From assembly GCF_027744825.2 (NCBI RefSeq), contig NC_071347.1, positions 21,214,001 through 21,278,000 of the forward strand: a stretch of DNA of 64,000 bases, given 5' to 3'. This stretch comes from Synchiropus splendidus. Its lineage: Eukaryota > Chordata > Actinopteri > Syngnathiformes > Callionymidae. Positions 10,608-21,110 of this stretch are shown one piece after another. The position numbers were made by a program, and so were the translations under genes. Numbering within the stretch: position 1 is the first letter of the stretch; every line of letters starts with the position of its first letter. The notes beneath the pieces are model-generated. The model worked only from the letters and a program-made list of their open reading frames with translations, did no database searches and was not told the origin of the DNA.

Positions 10608-13600
10608 AGCTAGAACATCGACAAAACTCTGGTCTCATACTCGGCCATTTTGAAAACGCGACTGAAAACCACATGGCTAAAAACGGTGGAGGGAATAACA
10701 CGATCGAAACGATAACGTTGGTCAGTCAATGAAAAACTGTCAGTAAAACACGAACCTTGTGCGTTTAAATAGAACAAAAAATAGACACGACCAAACAAGA
10801 AACGTAGCAAGGCTATCTGAGACGAGCATACTCTGCTTATCCAGTGTGAGAATGAATTAAAAAAAAAGAAAGATTTGGCCATCAAATTTCCCAATGAATA
10901 TAAAATGGACAATGCGCCTGGATCTCGAAATTAAGCAGCACATTGGTAGCAGGTGAAGAACATGCCTCAGTATCCAAGGGGAAAGCAAAGGTGTTAAGTT
11001 ATTTTCATGCGAGGACGTTTCATTCAGAATCCAAAAAACCACACTCGTACACTTTTCTGTGACGGTGAACCATTCGGCCATTCATCCATTTCATGTTTCA
11101 CGAATCAATGTGCGTCTTGTCTCAAAATAATGTCCTATTTGATTGCTTCCAAACTAGAATGTTTTTTTTGCTGATGTTTGCTATTCAAATCTACGATCGG
11201 TTTTGTTGGCTTTGTCCGAGGTGCATTTTTCAATAAATCAAAAAGGTTTCTTTTTTCCTACAGCAGACTCCAGACTGCGGTTCTGATGCGAGTCAGGGTC
11301 AGAAAACAGCTAACGTGCCGATAACACAACATCACCACAATTCCTCAAGACTGCTACGTATCGTGCAAAAATCTTGACTTCAGACAGCACAAAAGAAGAA
11401 AGCGATATGTTGGCATTTCCAGATTGGCTCAGGGTCTGTATTTTCTCCTTGTAGCTTTTTCCCACATCTTTCTGAACTTAGAAAAGATATCTAGTTCCAG
11501 TGACACCACACTATTGGTGAGAACTGTGAATACAGTCAGGTTTTTATTATTATAGAAACGTTCACGCGGTGTACAGAACTATATTTTACATGTCAGTAAA
11601 GACAACAGATGAGTGACTGAGAGGTCAAACACCTGTGTGGAGGACATTTACACTGATCAATTGTTACTTCAAATGAGACTGTTGGAATCACCATGTAAAG
11701 TATAGACACCAAAATCTTGTTCGCTGATGTAAAAGGTCCGTCATCACAGCGGATGTTATCTTGTCAAACGCTGTGTTGCCATCATTAAAGCAGTCAACAT
11801 AAAGGACCTGTTTATTTGACCCAGCACGGCAAGCACTGCTATCATTAGCATGTGTGGCCATCAGCACAAACTAGACTTTTCGATCATTCTGGAATCACAG
11901 TTGACGCCGTCGCCTTGGGGAAGGAGAGACGAGTGTCGGGGGTTAGCGGAGCAGCGTCTCAGCGGGAGAAGCGAGCGGGCCATTTTTGATGATTTAAAAG
12001 TGAAAGAGATATTCCATTTCAAGATTCGGCCACACCGAACGGCCCCACTGTGGCAGCGCCACTTTAGAAGATGGGCCTGAACCAGATCGTTGCGCCGCAG
12101 AGGTTTTTATGAGCAAATAAAAAAGGGGAAATTCTGTGGCGACGCTTTCATGAGCAGAACCATTCAACGTGCACCTTTACTTCTACCAATGTAACTACTG
12201 TGTTGGAAACAAACAAGCACCCACGAGGGCAACAGGTGCTACTTGATCCAGCGGTCTCTAGCAGAGACCAGAACTGAGTCCGGGTCAAGACGTATATATG
12301 TTCAGACCGTAGGCAAGTTTCGCTGGTATGACTCATCGAGGTGGTCCAGACTAAGCCGTGCACGTGTCTAAACAACTTCTCTATTACAAGCGAGGCCTTT
12401 GAGGGCACCCCCCGCCACAGACAGGGGATAAAGGCCACGACCCTGGGGTCAAAAGCGTTACACGGGAGGACGAGCGGGCGCATTGAGCATTCAACGGCTG
12501 TTTGCTTTAAGAAGGTAAAGATTACCAACACATTAACTAATGCCCATTGAGGGACAGGGGGGTGCACTCATGGGACTGCGCTGCACATCATGTCTTATTA
12601 ACACAGACTAACCTTTGACCCTGGCAGTCAAACTCAGGCAGTCAACTGTGACCGCCACTTTCTCCTCCGTCCTTGTCAAACACACACATGCTTCTCTTCG
12701 CAGCCTGTTAGCGGCTGGGGGTTTTATTGTCGAGTCGGTCAATCAGCTTTATTGACAGCACACTCACCAACAAATTTGACCTGATATAAATGCTTAGAGT
12801 GAAAGAAACGGTTGTCCAAGCTTCCATCAGAGTCGTGACTTTCAGAAATGTTGTTTCCTTATTACTTAATGCTTTCATTTATTCATCCATGATGAAATTG
12901 AATGTGAATTTCCACACCATCAGGACAATTCCAATCAACCTTCACTAGTCTGTTTAATACTCTTTATACTGAGAGAGAGCTGAAGACTGGGATCTTTACT
13001 CTGGTCTCTATGGTTTTATAGGAAGTTTTAAGCATCACCTGCCACACTGGGAACGATTGACGGTCACTCGCCCGTATCCTCGTGGCCCAGCCGGAGAACA
13101 ACACTTTTCTCTTTTTTTAAACTTGTTTTTCGACATGAAGCCATGCAAGTACAAGTAAACATCGTATTTCTCCTCCACTTCTTGGATTGTATTCTACTCT
13201 CATTAACATAGTTACTAATGTTTTAGGAGAGAAAATACAAATTTAAAGACAACCTAAAAATGTAATTTTCAAAAAAGGTCATGTGACTGAGAAATAATAC
13301 ATGATATCAGTGCCGCCTGATTTGGCAAATTTGGTTCTGTATGTTGTTGTTCTTCTTAATAACTTAGATGAAAATGGACTGTTTGGTTTAATATTAGTTG
13401 GTAGAATGTAGAGCATATTTAAATAGACGTATATTGAGTGGTAATGGACCATTAACCTGTCCGCCGTGTCCCTCGTGTCCCGGCACAAGCTGGCAAACCC
13501 TGTCCAGGGAACAAGCGGTAGAATATGAAGCGAAAATTACAGCAATTGCATTGTATTAGTTGAGAACATCATGTATTTCATTTTCGACTCAAAGCATTTA

Positions 13601-14268
13601 CAAAATCAAAATACATTCTTTAGAAAAAGACCAGTTCAGACGCAGAGCGTGTGTGTGTTTGGAAAAAAAGGCATGGTTAAAACATTGGCAAAAATCCGTA
13701 TACTGTTTAGTATCACCATTTAGAAATCACAAAAATAAAATCTATAATTTCTTGATCACTACTATGCAATTTTCAAGTTGTTACTCACATTTTGCCTTCA
13801 GCAAAAGTTAATTTGTTATAATGACTGAGTCAACTTTGCGTTTATAAATGCACACGTGTAAAATGAAATCTAAATTATTAGAATATAGAATATAACTTTG
13901 TAACCGCTAATAATTTGGCGATATGAAAACATGCTGGCACACACGCGCACAGTTTTTCTACGTGCAACTACCTCATGAGTAAAATAAATTTAAGCATCGG
14001 ACTCTGACTGACAGCCTGTGCGGCTATTTAAAAATACACATCGAGCGCACGCAACAAAAATATACCTTTTTAGCATCCAAAAGTGTGACGCAATTTGAAA
14101 AAATGTTAACTCTAACTTGGTTCTTCTACACGCAGGTCGACAGGAACTCACATGAGCAGACACACAGATGTGACTGTCACCCAGGTGGACATTTTTAAGA
14201 TCAGACCTTTATGGCTCAAATCAAAGATGTATTTTTAAGTTGGATCCACGTGTTCGGCCAAGATTCAT
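10603..14268. other. non-coding DNA with possible conserved blocks
   Basis: A strong-looking + strand acceptor (TTTCTTTTTTCCTACAG) ends at 11263, and the next 110 nt are open (QTPDCGSDASQGQKTANV...). No good donor follows, so I do not call an exon. GC-balanced stretches at 11880-12170 and 12360-12560 (containing ACATTAACTAATGCCC and TTTAAAAGTGAAAGAG) look like candidate conserved non-coding elements. A short AAGCTGGCAAACCCTGTCC at 13488-13506 resembles a piece of the common CTGGCAACCTGTCC repeat. The rest shows nothing. Confidence 0.3.
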
Positions 14269-14306
14269 AAAATGGCGGCGAGAAACTTTTGGCCTCAAAA
14301 TGGCGG
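14269..14306 (+). promoter_or_regulatory. paired AAAATGGCGG (YY1-like) motifs
   Basis: AAAATGGCGG occurs at 14269-14278 and again at 14297-14306, 28 bp apart in the same orientation, each with an ATG. The motif matches the YY1 consensus often found at vertebrate start sites. The second ATG opens only a 26-residue frame. There is no CpG island, so promoter function is doubtful. Confidence 0.3.
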
Positions 14307-14434
14307 ACAGGACACGTGTGCAGCGTCACACACGTAGCTATGATGACGTTGGCAGCGTCAAACTCACCATCGTCATCTAGAAAGTAATGAAACTCTCTGA
14401 TCCATCAGCAGAGAAACGTCGAGAAGCAAAGTGC

Positions 14435-14457
14435 TGTGTGTGTGTGTGTGTGTGTGT
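14435..14457. repeat. (TG)n microsatellite
   Basis: A perfect dinucleotide run. Confidence 0.9.
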
Positions 14458-14552
14458 TAGCAGGTGAGGAGAGACTCGAGCTGGTCTCGGCCAACATGCT
14501 GCAGTTTGTGACTGATCTGTTCAGGAAACATCATGAGGGCACAGCTTAGCCA

Positions 14553-14555
14553 TTT

Positions 14556-14603
<48 letters not shown>

Positions 14604-14625
14604 GTGTGAGCGAGAGAGAGAGAAA
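14553..14625. repeat. long (TG)n microsatellite with GA tail
   Basis: More than 30 TG units with a few interruptions, followed by a GAGAGAGAGA stretch. Confidence 0.9.
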
Positions 14626-14834
14626 AAGACAGGGAGAGAGTGTGTGTGTCTTTTAATGTGATGTAAGTGTGAGACGCAAATGAAGTTCGGTTAAATAATA
14701 ATTCACTATCTTCCATAATGAAAGGAAAAACAGTTGTCAGCTTTATTTTTAAATAATATACAGAGAAAATGTAAATAGAACATGTTTATGTTTATGAACA
14801 TAATTATTATTTAAGTAGCTCATTGCCTGTTTTT

Positions 14835-14853
14835 TTACTTACTTACTTACTTT
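14835..14853. repeat. (TTAC)n microsatellite
   Basis: Four to five tetranucleotide units. Confidence 0.8.
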
Positions 14854-15169
14854 CATGTACTTAAATCTACTTGTCAGATACGATGAGAATGAATATGCTT
14901 CCTATTAAGTATTTCACCGGTGAAGTCAATAAACACAGTTCACCCCCTTCACCACATTCCCTCCCATATAATGAAAAAATTAAAATTAAAAAATAATATC
15001 CATTCTATTCATCAGTCTAAAATAAGATGTTGAATTTAATCTGAATTTAATACGAAAAGTCAAGACGCAAGTATAACAATAAATGCTAGCTTTAGGTACC
15101 TGAAGGCTTGAAAATTGCAAAATATATTACTTTTAAAATAAAAAGAAAAAAGGAAAATGTGTTAAATTA

Positions 15170-15242
15170 CAGGGGTTGGACAAAATAATGGAAACACAGC
15201 TTTTTAGCTTGAAGGTGTTTCCATTATTTTGTCCAACCCCTG
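15170..15242. mobile_element. palindromic Tc1/mariner-type MITE, 73 bp
   Basis: The two 28-bp arms (15170-15197 and 15215-15242) are perfect reverse complements, beginning CAGGGGTTGGACAAAATAAT, around a 17-nt spacer. The element is bounded by TA on both sides (15168-15169 and 15243-15244), the target duplication of Tc1/mariner transposons. The end sequence resembles the terminal repeats of fish Tc1/mariner elements. Transcribed from either strand it would fold into a 28-bp perfect hairpin. Perfect arms suggest recent insertion or recent copying. Confidence 0.9.
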
Positions 15243-15673
15243 TAAATGCAAGTATGACAGCACAGTCACAGCAATGTCGTAAGGGTTAAAAGCGGATCGG
15301 CGACCTACCCCACCCTCTCCAAAAATGGTCAAAAAAGCCAGTTCTGATGGATAAAATGTGAATTCTGAGCTCATATTAAGTGACATAACGTGCTATTATT
15401 CAATATCACTGTTAAATAATGGTCTATGTTTGATTTTAAATGAGAATTATTCGACAGTTTGGGGAAAATGCAGATGTATCTGCCAAAATCTACACGATCC
15501 ACCGAGATATACTGTAAATTTCTTTATTTGTTTTTCTTCTTCTGTCGTTCGTGTTTTCCCATCAGCAGATTACGTAACATGGTACGAGTCAACTGAACAA
15601 AGAGAGAATATTCTGGGTATCGTCATGTAAAAAAAGCACTAAAACTCGACAAAGAACTGACCTGGTTTCTCAC

Positions 15674-15858
15674 AGAACTCTGATGACGAAGAAACAGGCA
15701 AAGTTTGAGCGACTCCCGGGATCTGACTGGATCCAACTCCCAAGTACTCTGACTGCACAAACTTTTTTTTCAAAGTGGGACGCACCCCGGCTGCACCAGC
15801 AACTGCTCCTGGCAGAACCAGAGCAGCCAAACTGAGTAACCAGAACCAGGGGTGGCGT
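15674..15858 (-). CDS. candidate exon encoding a signal-peptide-like segment
   Basis: On the minus strand a strong acceptor (GTTCTCTCCTCCCGCCACAG) precedes this 185-nt block, and a good donor (GTTCT|GTGAGA) follows it. One frame, open across the block, begins RHPWFWLLSLAALVLPGAVA and continues GAAGVRPTLKKKFVQSEY, then a Ser-rich end. The first 25 residues look like a hydrophobic secretory signal core with a plausible Ala-x-Ala cleavage site, followed by a basic hydrophilic segment. No in-frame ATG lies close upstream, so the start would be in an earlier exon at higher coordinates. The 28300-28338 candidate ends in the phase this frame needs. A second frame is also open, and a + strand frame overlaps. 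I recognise no family, and chance remains possible. Confidence 0.35.
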
Positions 15859-16329
15859 CTGTGGCGGGAGGAGAGAACAGCAGCTCTGCATCGGATTATT
15901 CTGCAGCTCCAAATGGAGGAGACAAATTTCAAAATCAATGACCTAATAGGGCCTTGAACACTAAGGATTTGATGTATTATGTACTTTTGTGCCTTGAAAA
16001 AACATAGCAGCATGTTTCTTTCAAAGTATCTGAAAAGCATGCCATATCTGCACGCGCAGGACCAAGGCGTGGCTCGCTGGTACAGACTCATGATGCATCC
16101 CTGAACAATTATTCTTATACTATAAACGTTATGCTTAGAACTGGTGAGCTCACAGATTCGTCATTATGGCAACAAAAAAGCATCTTATTCATTGTTTCGC
16201 TTCCACATATTGATCTCTTGGGGTCACGTGGGGCAGGAGGCTGAGGACACCATAGGCAGAGTAGACAGACTCACACAGCTATGGACTCCACTCATCAGTT
16301 TACCTATCTGTTAGGCAGAGCTTACAGCA

Positions 16330-16705
16330 GCGGAAGAGGAGAGTACAGGTGCGGTGCAAAGGGTGGACAGTCAGGGTTGATCTGAGACGGAAGAGTAGCC
16401 ACGAGAATGAAGCAGGACAGTTGTGCTCACTGCTGTGATGTATGGGGAAGCAAATTTAGAAGTGTGAGAGATGACACTGGGATCGAAAGGCCAAGATCAG
16501 CAAAGAGCACGTCAGAGGGACACGTGGAGTTCAGAGTCAAAGTCAGGGAGGCCATGGTTTGGACTGAGGAGAGGGGAGACAGTGACGGAGCAGGAATGCT
16601 GGAAAACAATAAGAGGACAGACCAAGAGGTTCATGGATGAGCTAAATGTGGACGCAAGGAAGCTAGGTGCGACTGGGGGATATGATCGAGAGAGGGTAAG
16701 CAGGA
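16330..16705 (+). mobile_element. decayed LINE (non-LTR) ORF2 3' fragment
   Basis: The DNA follows, with many small indels, the 3' coding part of a common fish non-LTR retrotransposon. Examples are GGGTTGATCTGAGACGGAAG, GAATGAAGCAGGACAG, CATCAGAGGGAC-like CGTCAGAGGGACACG, GTCAGGGAGGCCATGGTTTG, and then GACCAAGAGGTTCATGGATG. Translation in shifting frames gives REAMVW and TKRFMDEL, remnants of the C-terminal segment after the reverse transcriptase. It is frameshifted and non-functional. The same family recurs at 47085-47335 and 52083-53116. The clade is not assigned. Confidence 0.65.
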
Positions 16706-18177
16706 GCAGGCCGACTTGCTGCAGGTTTGTGGGCTTTGGGATGGAACACGTACAGAAATGGCTTCAATGCCACCACTCAATAATCCCACATTATGTTATG
16801 ATTGTTATTGAGGAAAATAAAATAAAATCACAGACCCTTAACACATATGATTCCTCTCTAGTTTTCTTTGGGCCTGAGGTTTTCACTCTCCCCGAGTCTG
16901 GGGGAGGCTTCACCAGCGCTGCCCAGTCCTCGGTTGACCTCGGAGTAACTCAGAAAGTTGCCTTGATAAGGGAGTTGAGCAGCAAAGTTGAGCGGATAAA
17001 CTAAACTTCAGAGTTATAAGCACTTGAGGGAAGTAAGTTAGAGAGAAATCCCTTAAGTGTGTTTCTGTTTATGCTCAAGTAAAGTATCCAACTCCAATGC
17101 ATTTTTCAGTAACAGAAGAAAGTGACATCTTCTCTCTCTATATATTTATCTATAGTTTATATTCTATATGCGTATATATTTATACTCTTTTAAAAATAAC
17201 TTCAACAAGTTATTTGAGCAGTAAGACTATTTATTCATCGATTTCTACTCCTCCAAGTTTCAGAGTTCACTTGAAACTATCGAAATCAAAATCATCACGT
17301 GGTTCTGATGTAATCAGCTGTGACTTCACATGTCGAGCATTTTTATCATTTTCATGAGATCCTTTATAGAAGAAGTCAGTCCTGTAATTCTAAAAGTTCG
17401 CTACTCTAGCACACTTTCTTAAGTGACACAAGGAGCGTTTGGTTCATACACCACATTTAAACTTGTCCGTGAGCAATTGTTGCGATGCACTGATCCACAT
17501 CCAAACAAGCAATAGTTTCAGGAATATCTCCAACAAGCAACGGCCACTACGGTTGTGAGTCCGAACGTAGAATGAGCGTCTGCTCCTGCGAGGTTCTGAT
17601 GCTGAAAACGCCGTCTGAACGCGTTGTACCGAGAGCACGTTTCACTAATACGATGTGAACACGAGCGTCCTCCAGTCCATGTAAACAGCAGGTCGAACTC
17701 ACTCGCTGACAGAAGCAAAGCTAGCCATGTAGTCACGACACTCTGTGAAGGAAATTGGGGCGCAGCGGGGATATCTACAGAAGCTCAGGAGGACAACTGG
17801 CGTGCCGTAAGCAAGCAGAGTGAAAAAAACATATTTTTTTTAATCGTCTAAACACCTAATATATTTACGTAGACGCCTGCGTGCAGCTAAGCTTTCTACT
17901 CGTAGAATGAATTATTTGTGATAAGCCTTTCTCAGAGATCTCCAGCTCAAATGTTGCATACCAGATGAATTCAAGTATTCATGTACAAGGCAGTGGTCCA
18001 GATCCAGTAACTCAAGACTCTGATGGGCAATTTTGCAGACAGTCCTAGGAATAGGTTCAAGTTTCTTGAGGTTTTGTTAAGTGGCAAACGTAGCTTGCTA
18101 TCCCGCGATAAGAGAACGATAATTCAATTACAGAGACATGGCATTGTAAACAGTTCTGTATTGATGGCTGACGTCTC
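16706..18177. other. non-coding DNA
   Basis: It contains AT-rich simple sequence at 17128-17190 (TATATATTTATCTATAG). Nothing else is recognisable. Confidence 0.4.
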
Positions 18178-18382
18178 GTGAAGCTGCTTAAGAACGCTCA
18201 TTCATTCATTCACGTGATGAACAAAAACGGCTCAAAATAAAACACAGGCTACATGATTTGCTTTTTACAACACTTCTACACTTCTTCAGATTTTCATGAC
18301 TCTTAATTTAACCTTAATCTAAGCTCCCACTCATGGGAAAAAGACCATGCAGTAACAACAATGTAATACCATAATAATAACC
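18178..18382 (+). repeat. detached copy of the 19.7-20.3 kb tandem unit
   Basis: It runs from GTGAAGCTGCTTAAGAACGC through CAAAATAAAACACAGG and CCATGCAGTAACAACAATG to CATAATAATAACC. It is nearly identical to the unit at 19977-20198. In this copy the minus-strand donor-like GTGAGT of the unit is altered (ACTCATGGG instead of ACTCACGGG), and the left-hand half of the repeat is absent. Confidence 0.8.
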
Positions 18383-19650
18383 TGATAATAAGTTTCACGA
18401 TTTATCAATATTTTACTTTTACTTTTCATATGTGAATCAAGCATCACTGAGAAACTTAACATTGAGACACTAGTAGAGGGAAATAGATACACACACATAT
18501 CTGTTCTGACCCGAAACAATGACAGGAAATAATCCATATTTGTCTGTTCCAGACCAACGATACACAGACCACTTTCCCCGACTCGGGGGGGAAAAAAACC
18601 CCAACACAGATAGACCCCTCCTTACACACAGAGGGTGGCGGGGGCTTGGGGCGCAAGGCGGCGTAGGGGAGTGAGTCAAACATGGACACCAAGGATAACC
18701 TGAGTGGGAGGAAATTCAGTGAGCACGCTACTCTGGCTGGAGGATGGTCCGGCGCGTATGGCCTCAGAGGAGTGTCACGGCAGCGAGTGGGAGGTAACCT
18801 GAAAAGGTGCCTGGAGTTCTGGCGGTGAGTGGCGGAGGAGAAAGGCAGCATCCAAACTGTCTCCAAATATTATGGAATCATATAATATTAGAGCAAAATG
18901 TCGGTGTCAGTATCGTCATTTTCTTTCATAGTTGTTCATTCATAAAGCGCTCTACACTTTATACATTTTCCAAGGTCAATGTCAATTTTTCAGTTGAGGG
19001 CGGGGGGTTGAATGACCATTCGCAAAGGGATTGGACAGCAGCACTGAGACAGCAGGTACCAATCAAAGTCACCTATGTTTTTAACGGTAGAAATAAATCT
19101 GGATTAGCTGGTGCTTAACAGGGAGGGTGCGTAACAAGCCTCTGTTCTGGCCATCGTTTCTCTTCACCAGGCTAAAGGTGTTGACAGCCTGTGGGAAACC
19201 GCTATACGTCAGCTCCTGACCCTTCACACCAGCTCTCAGAGTCCTGGGTCAACGAGAGGACACGGGAGGGCAACGAGAAGTCAATCGTATCCTCCCCTTC
19301 CCCTGCTGGCCCGTGTGCGGTGACAGTAAGACGAGCTTTCCAAAGTCCACACTTGTTTGGCCTCTCGAGCAAGGCATCTGGGGTGTTCCAAGAGTTTCAA
19401 AGGAATTGCTGACACTGCCGTTACTATGCCTGTACTTGCTTTGATCTCAGCACTCAGTCCATATCTCTCAGCACTGTTATCTGCTTCTCGCGTCTTCATC
19501 AAATCTGCACAGATTTTGCACAATATCACAACTTCTAAGCCATATACGTGGAGAAAGAAGAGCCACTTCAAAATAGTTTCCACAAACCTATCTTGGTACG
19601 TGGCATGTCTTCATGAACCTTTCTACATATCGTTGTCCTTTGAAATCAGT
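18383..19650. other. non-coding DNA
   Basis: A GC-rich stretch at 18560-18800 contains the runs GGGGGGGAAAAAAACCCC and GGCGGGGGCTTGGGGCGC, which are not otherwise explained. No gene is supported. Confidence 0.35.
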
Positions 19651-20284
19651 CATACCCAAACTAAGTGGAGAAGAAGATTTCTGCCCCTCCATTTCGTCCG
19701 CAGTTGAGATGCCACTAAAAACAAAGTTATATATGTAGTGAAGCTGCTGAAGAACGCTCATTCATTCATTCATTCATTCATTCACGTGACGAACAAAAAC
19801 GGCTACAAATGAGCATGAGAGTTTTCTCAAAATAAAACAGACAAACAAGACCATGCAGTAACAACAATGTAATACCATAATAATAACCCCATACCCAAAC
19901 TAAGTGGAGAAGAAGGTTTCTGCCCCTCCATTTCGTCCGCAGTTGAGATGCCACTAAAAACAAAGTTATATATGTAGTGAAGCTGCTGAAGAACACTCAT
20001 TCATTCATTCATTCACGTGACGAACAAAAACGGCTACAAATGAGCATGGTTTTCTCAAAATAAAACACAGAGTATATGGTTTGCTTTTTACAACACTTCT
20101 TCAGATTTTCATGACTCTTAATTTAACCTTAGTCTAAGCTCCCACTCACGGGAAAAAGACCATGCAGTAACAACAATGTAATACCATAATAATAACCCCA
20201 TACCCAAACTAAGTGGAGAAGAAGGTTTCTGCCCCTCCATGTCGCCCCCAGTTGAGATGCCACTAAAAACAAAGTTATATACGT
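19651..20284. repeat. tandem array of ~240-310 bp units
   Basis: Two sub-units alternate. Y begins CATACCCAAACTAAGTGGAG and X begins GTGAAGCTGCTGAAGAACRC. The order is Y 19651-19737, X 19738-19889 (internally deleted), Y 19890-19976, X 19977-20198, Y 20199-20284. The Y starts are 239 and 309 bp apart. Each X carries an (ATTC)n run of different length. Sequence identity between copies is very high, so the amplification is recent or homogenised. A further X copy lies 1.3 kb to the left at 18178-18382. Confidence 0.85.
20150..20262 (-). CDS. candidate exon inside the tandem unit (one intact copy)
   Basis: Read on the minus strand, the X/Y junction gives a 113-nt block between an acceptor (ACTTTGTTTTTAG) and a donor (TTTTTCCC|GTGAGT). 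It is open in a frame reading GISTGGDMEGQKPSSPLSLG, then MGLLLWYYIVVTAWSFS, that is, a short hydrophilic part and a hydrophobic membrane-like stretch. The neighbouring copy (about 19850-19956) has the same acceptor and coding start but its donor is deleted. The left-most Y keeps only the first part, and the 18.3 kb copy only the last part with a mutated donor. It may be a duplicated exon, or a chance frame in a repeat. The family is not recognised. Confidence 0.25.
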
Positions 20285-21049
20285 ATGAAAAAAGATTTGG
20301 CCCATACAGACAGCATGAACGTTGCCCCTGACACAGACCTTCTTTTGAGTTGTCTGTTGAACCAGTAACATCATTACGGCTTTGAGATGGAAGAGAGAAC
20401 AGACTGATTAAAAAGGCCGACTCTGTTCTGAGACGCTGGCTCAACTGAGTGGCGCATCGAGTGAATGCATGGCAACATGTCACGGCCTCTTCACTAGACT
20501 TGAGCAACACTGAGCAACACCAGTGGTGGGCGAGGATAAAACGAAATTTAACGTGTGTGAAAAATGGTAGTTACGGGAAATTAATTTGTTTAAAAAAAAA
20601 AAAAAAAAGCATCTCCAGATACGAGTTGACCACAAGGCAAAAATATCACAACGCAATTTTTAAACTTTAAAATTATGGTTTCAATTTTATCACAATCTCA
20701 CATGTATTTTTGAGCCTAGAGGGCCAGTTTCTATGCATAAAATAGAAGAAAAGAAAAAAAGCAAACTTGGCAAAAGATAAGCATTAGCACTCGTGCAACA
20801 AAAGAGGCGTCTTTCAATAAGTGTGGAACTTGGTAAAGGTATCATGAAGACATGACTTTTTGCTTTCTGCAACACAGTCCCTTTTACAGGATTTAAGTGC
20901 ATCAGAACACCAAATAGCTTACTGAAACGGGTGCATGAGCAAAGCTCTGTAGAGTACAGACTGTGACCTAAATGATCCATATCATCTCCTCCTCCTCAGG
21001 CAGCACGTTCTTAACATATGTCCTGGTACTGCCTACTGGTTAATGCATA
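20285..21049. other. non-coding DNA
   Basis: It holds a 17-nt A run at 20592-20608. Nothing else is recognisable. Confidence 0.4.
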
Positions 21050-21110
21050 CAGTGTTCACTCCTTTATCCTTGGGGTTCTATTCCAGGACCCACATCGAAG
21101 CACCATGATG
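21050..21110 (+). mobile_element. Tc1/mariner- or pogo-like element end
   Basis: It begins after a TA with CAGTGTTCACTCCTTTATCC and continues GGGGTTCTATTCCAGGACCC. This matches the general form of fish MITEs whose ends read CAGTG(T/G)TCCCTCG(T/C)TTATCGCGGGGGTT. The opposite end was not located, so the extent is a minimum. Confidence 0.5.

Noticed and set aside
11264..11375. + strand exon after the strong acceptor TTTTTTCCTACAG
   Set aside because: The frame is open and looks protein-like for 37 codons, but no acceptable donor or polyadenylation signal follows, so no exon boundary can be set.
12148..12567. 139-codon minus-strand frame
   Set aside because: No splice signals, no recognisable protein features, and within chance length for 64 kb. 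The DNA looks more like a non-coding element.
15670..15835. + strand frame beginning after CTGGTTTCTCACAG (TLMTKKQAKFERLPGS)
   Set aside because: It is open for about 54 codons but has no donor, and it is antisense to the minus-strand candidate that has both splice sites; treated as its shadow.
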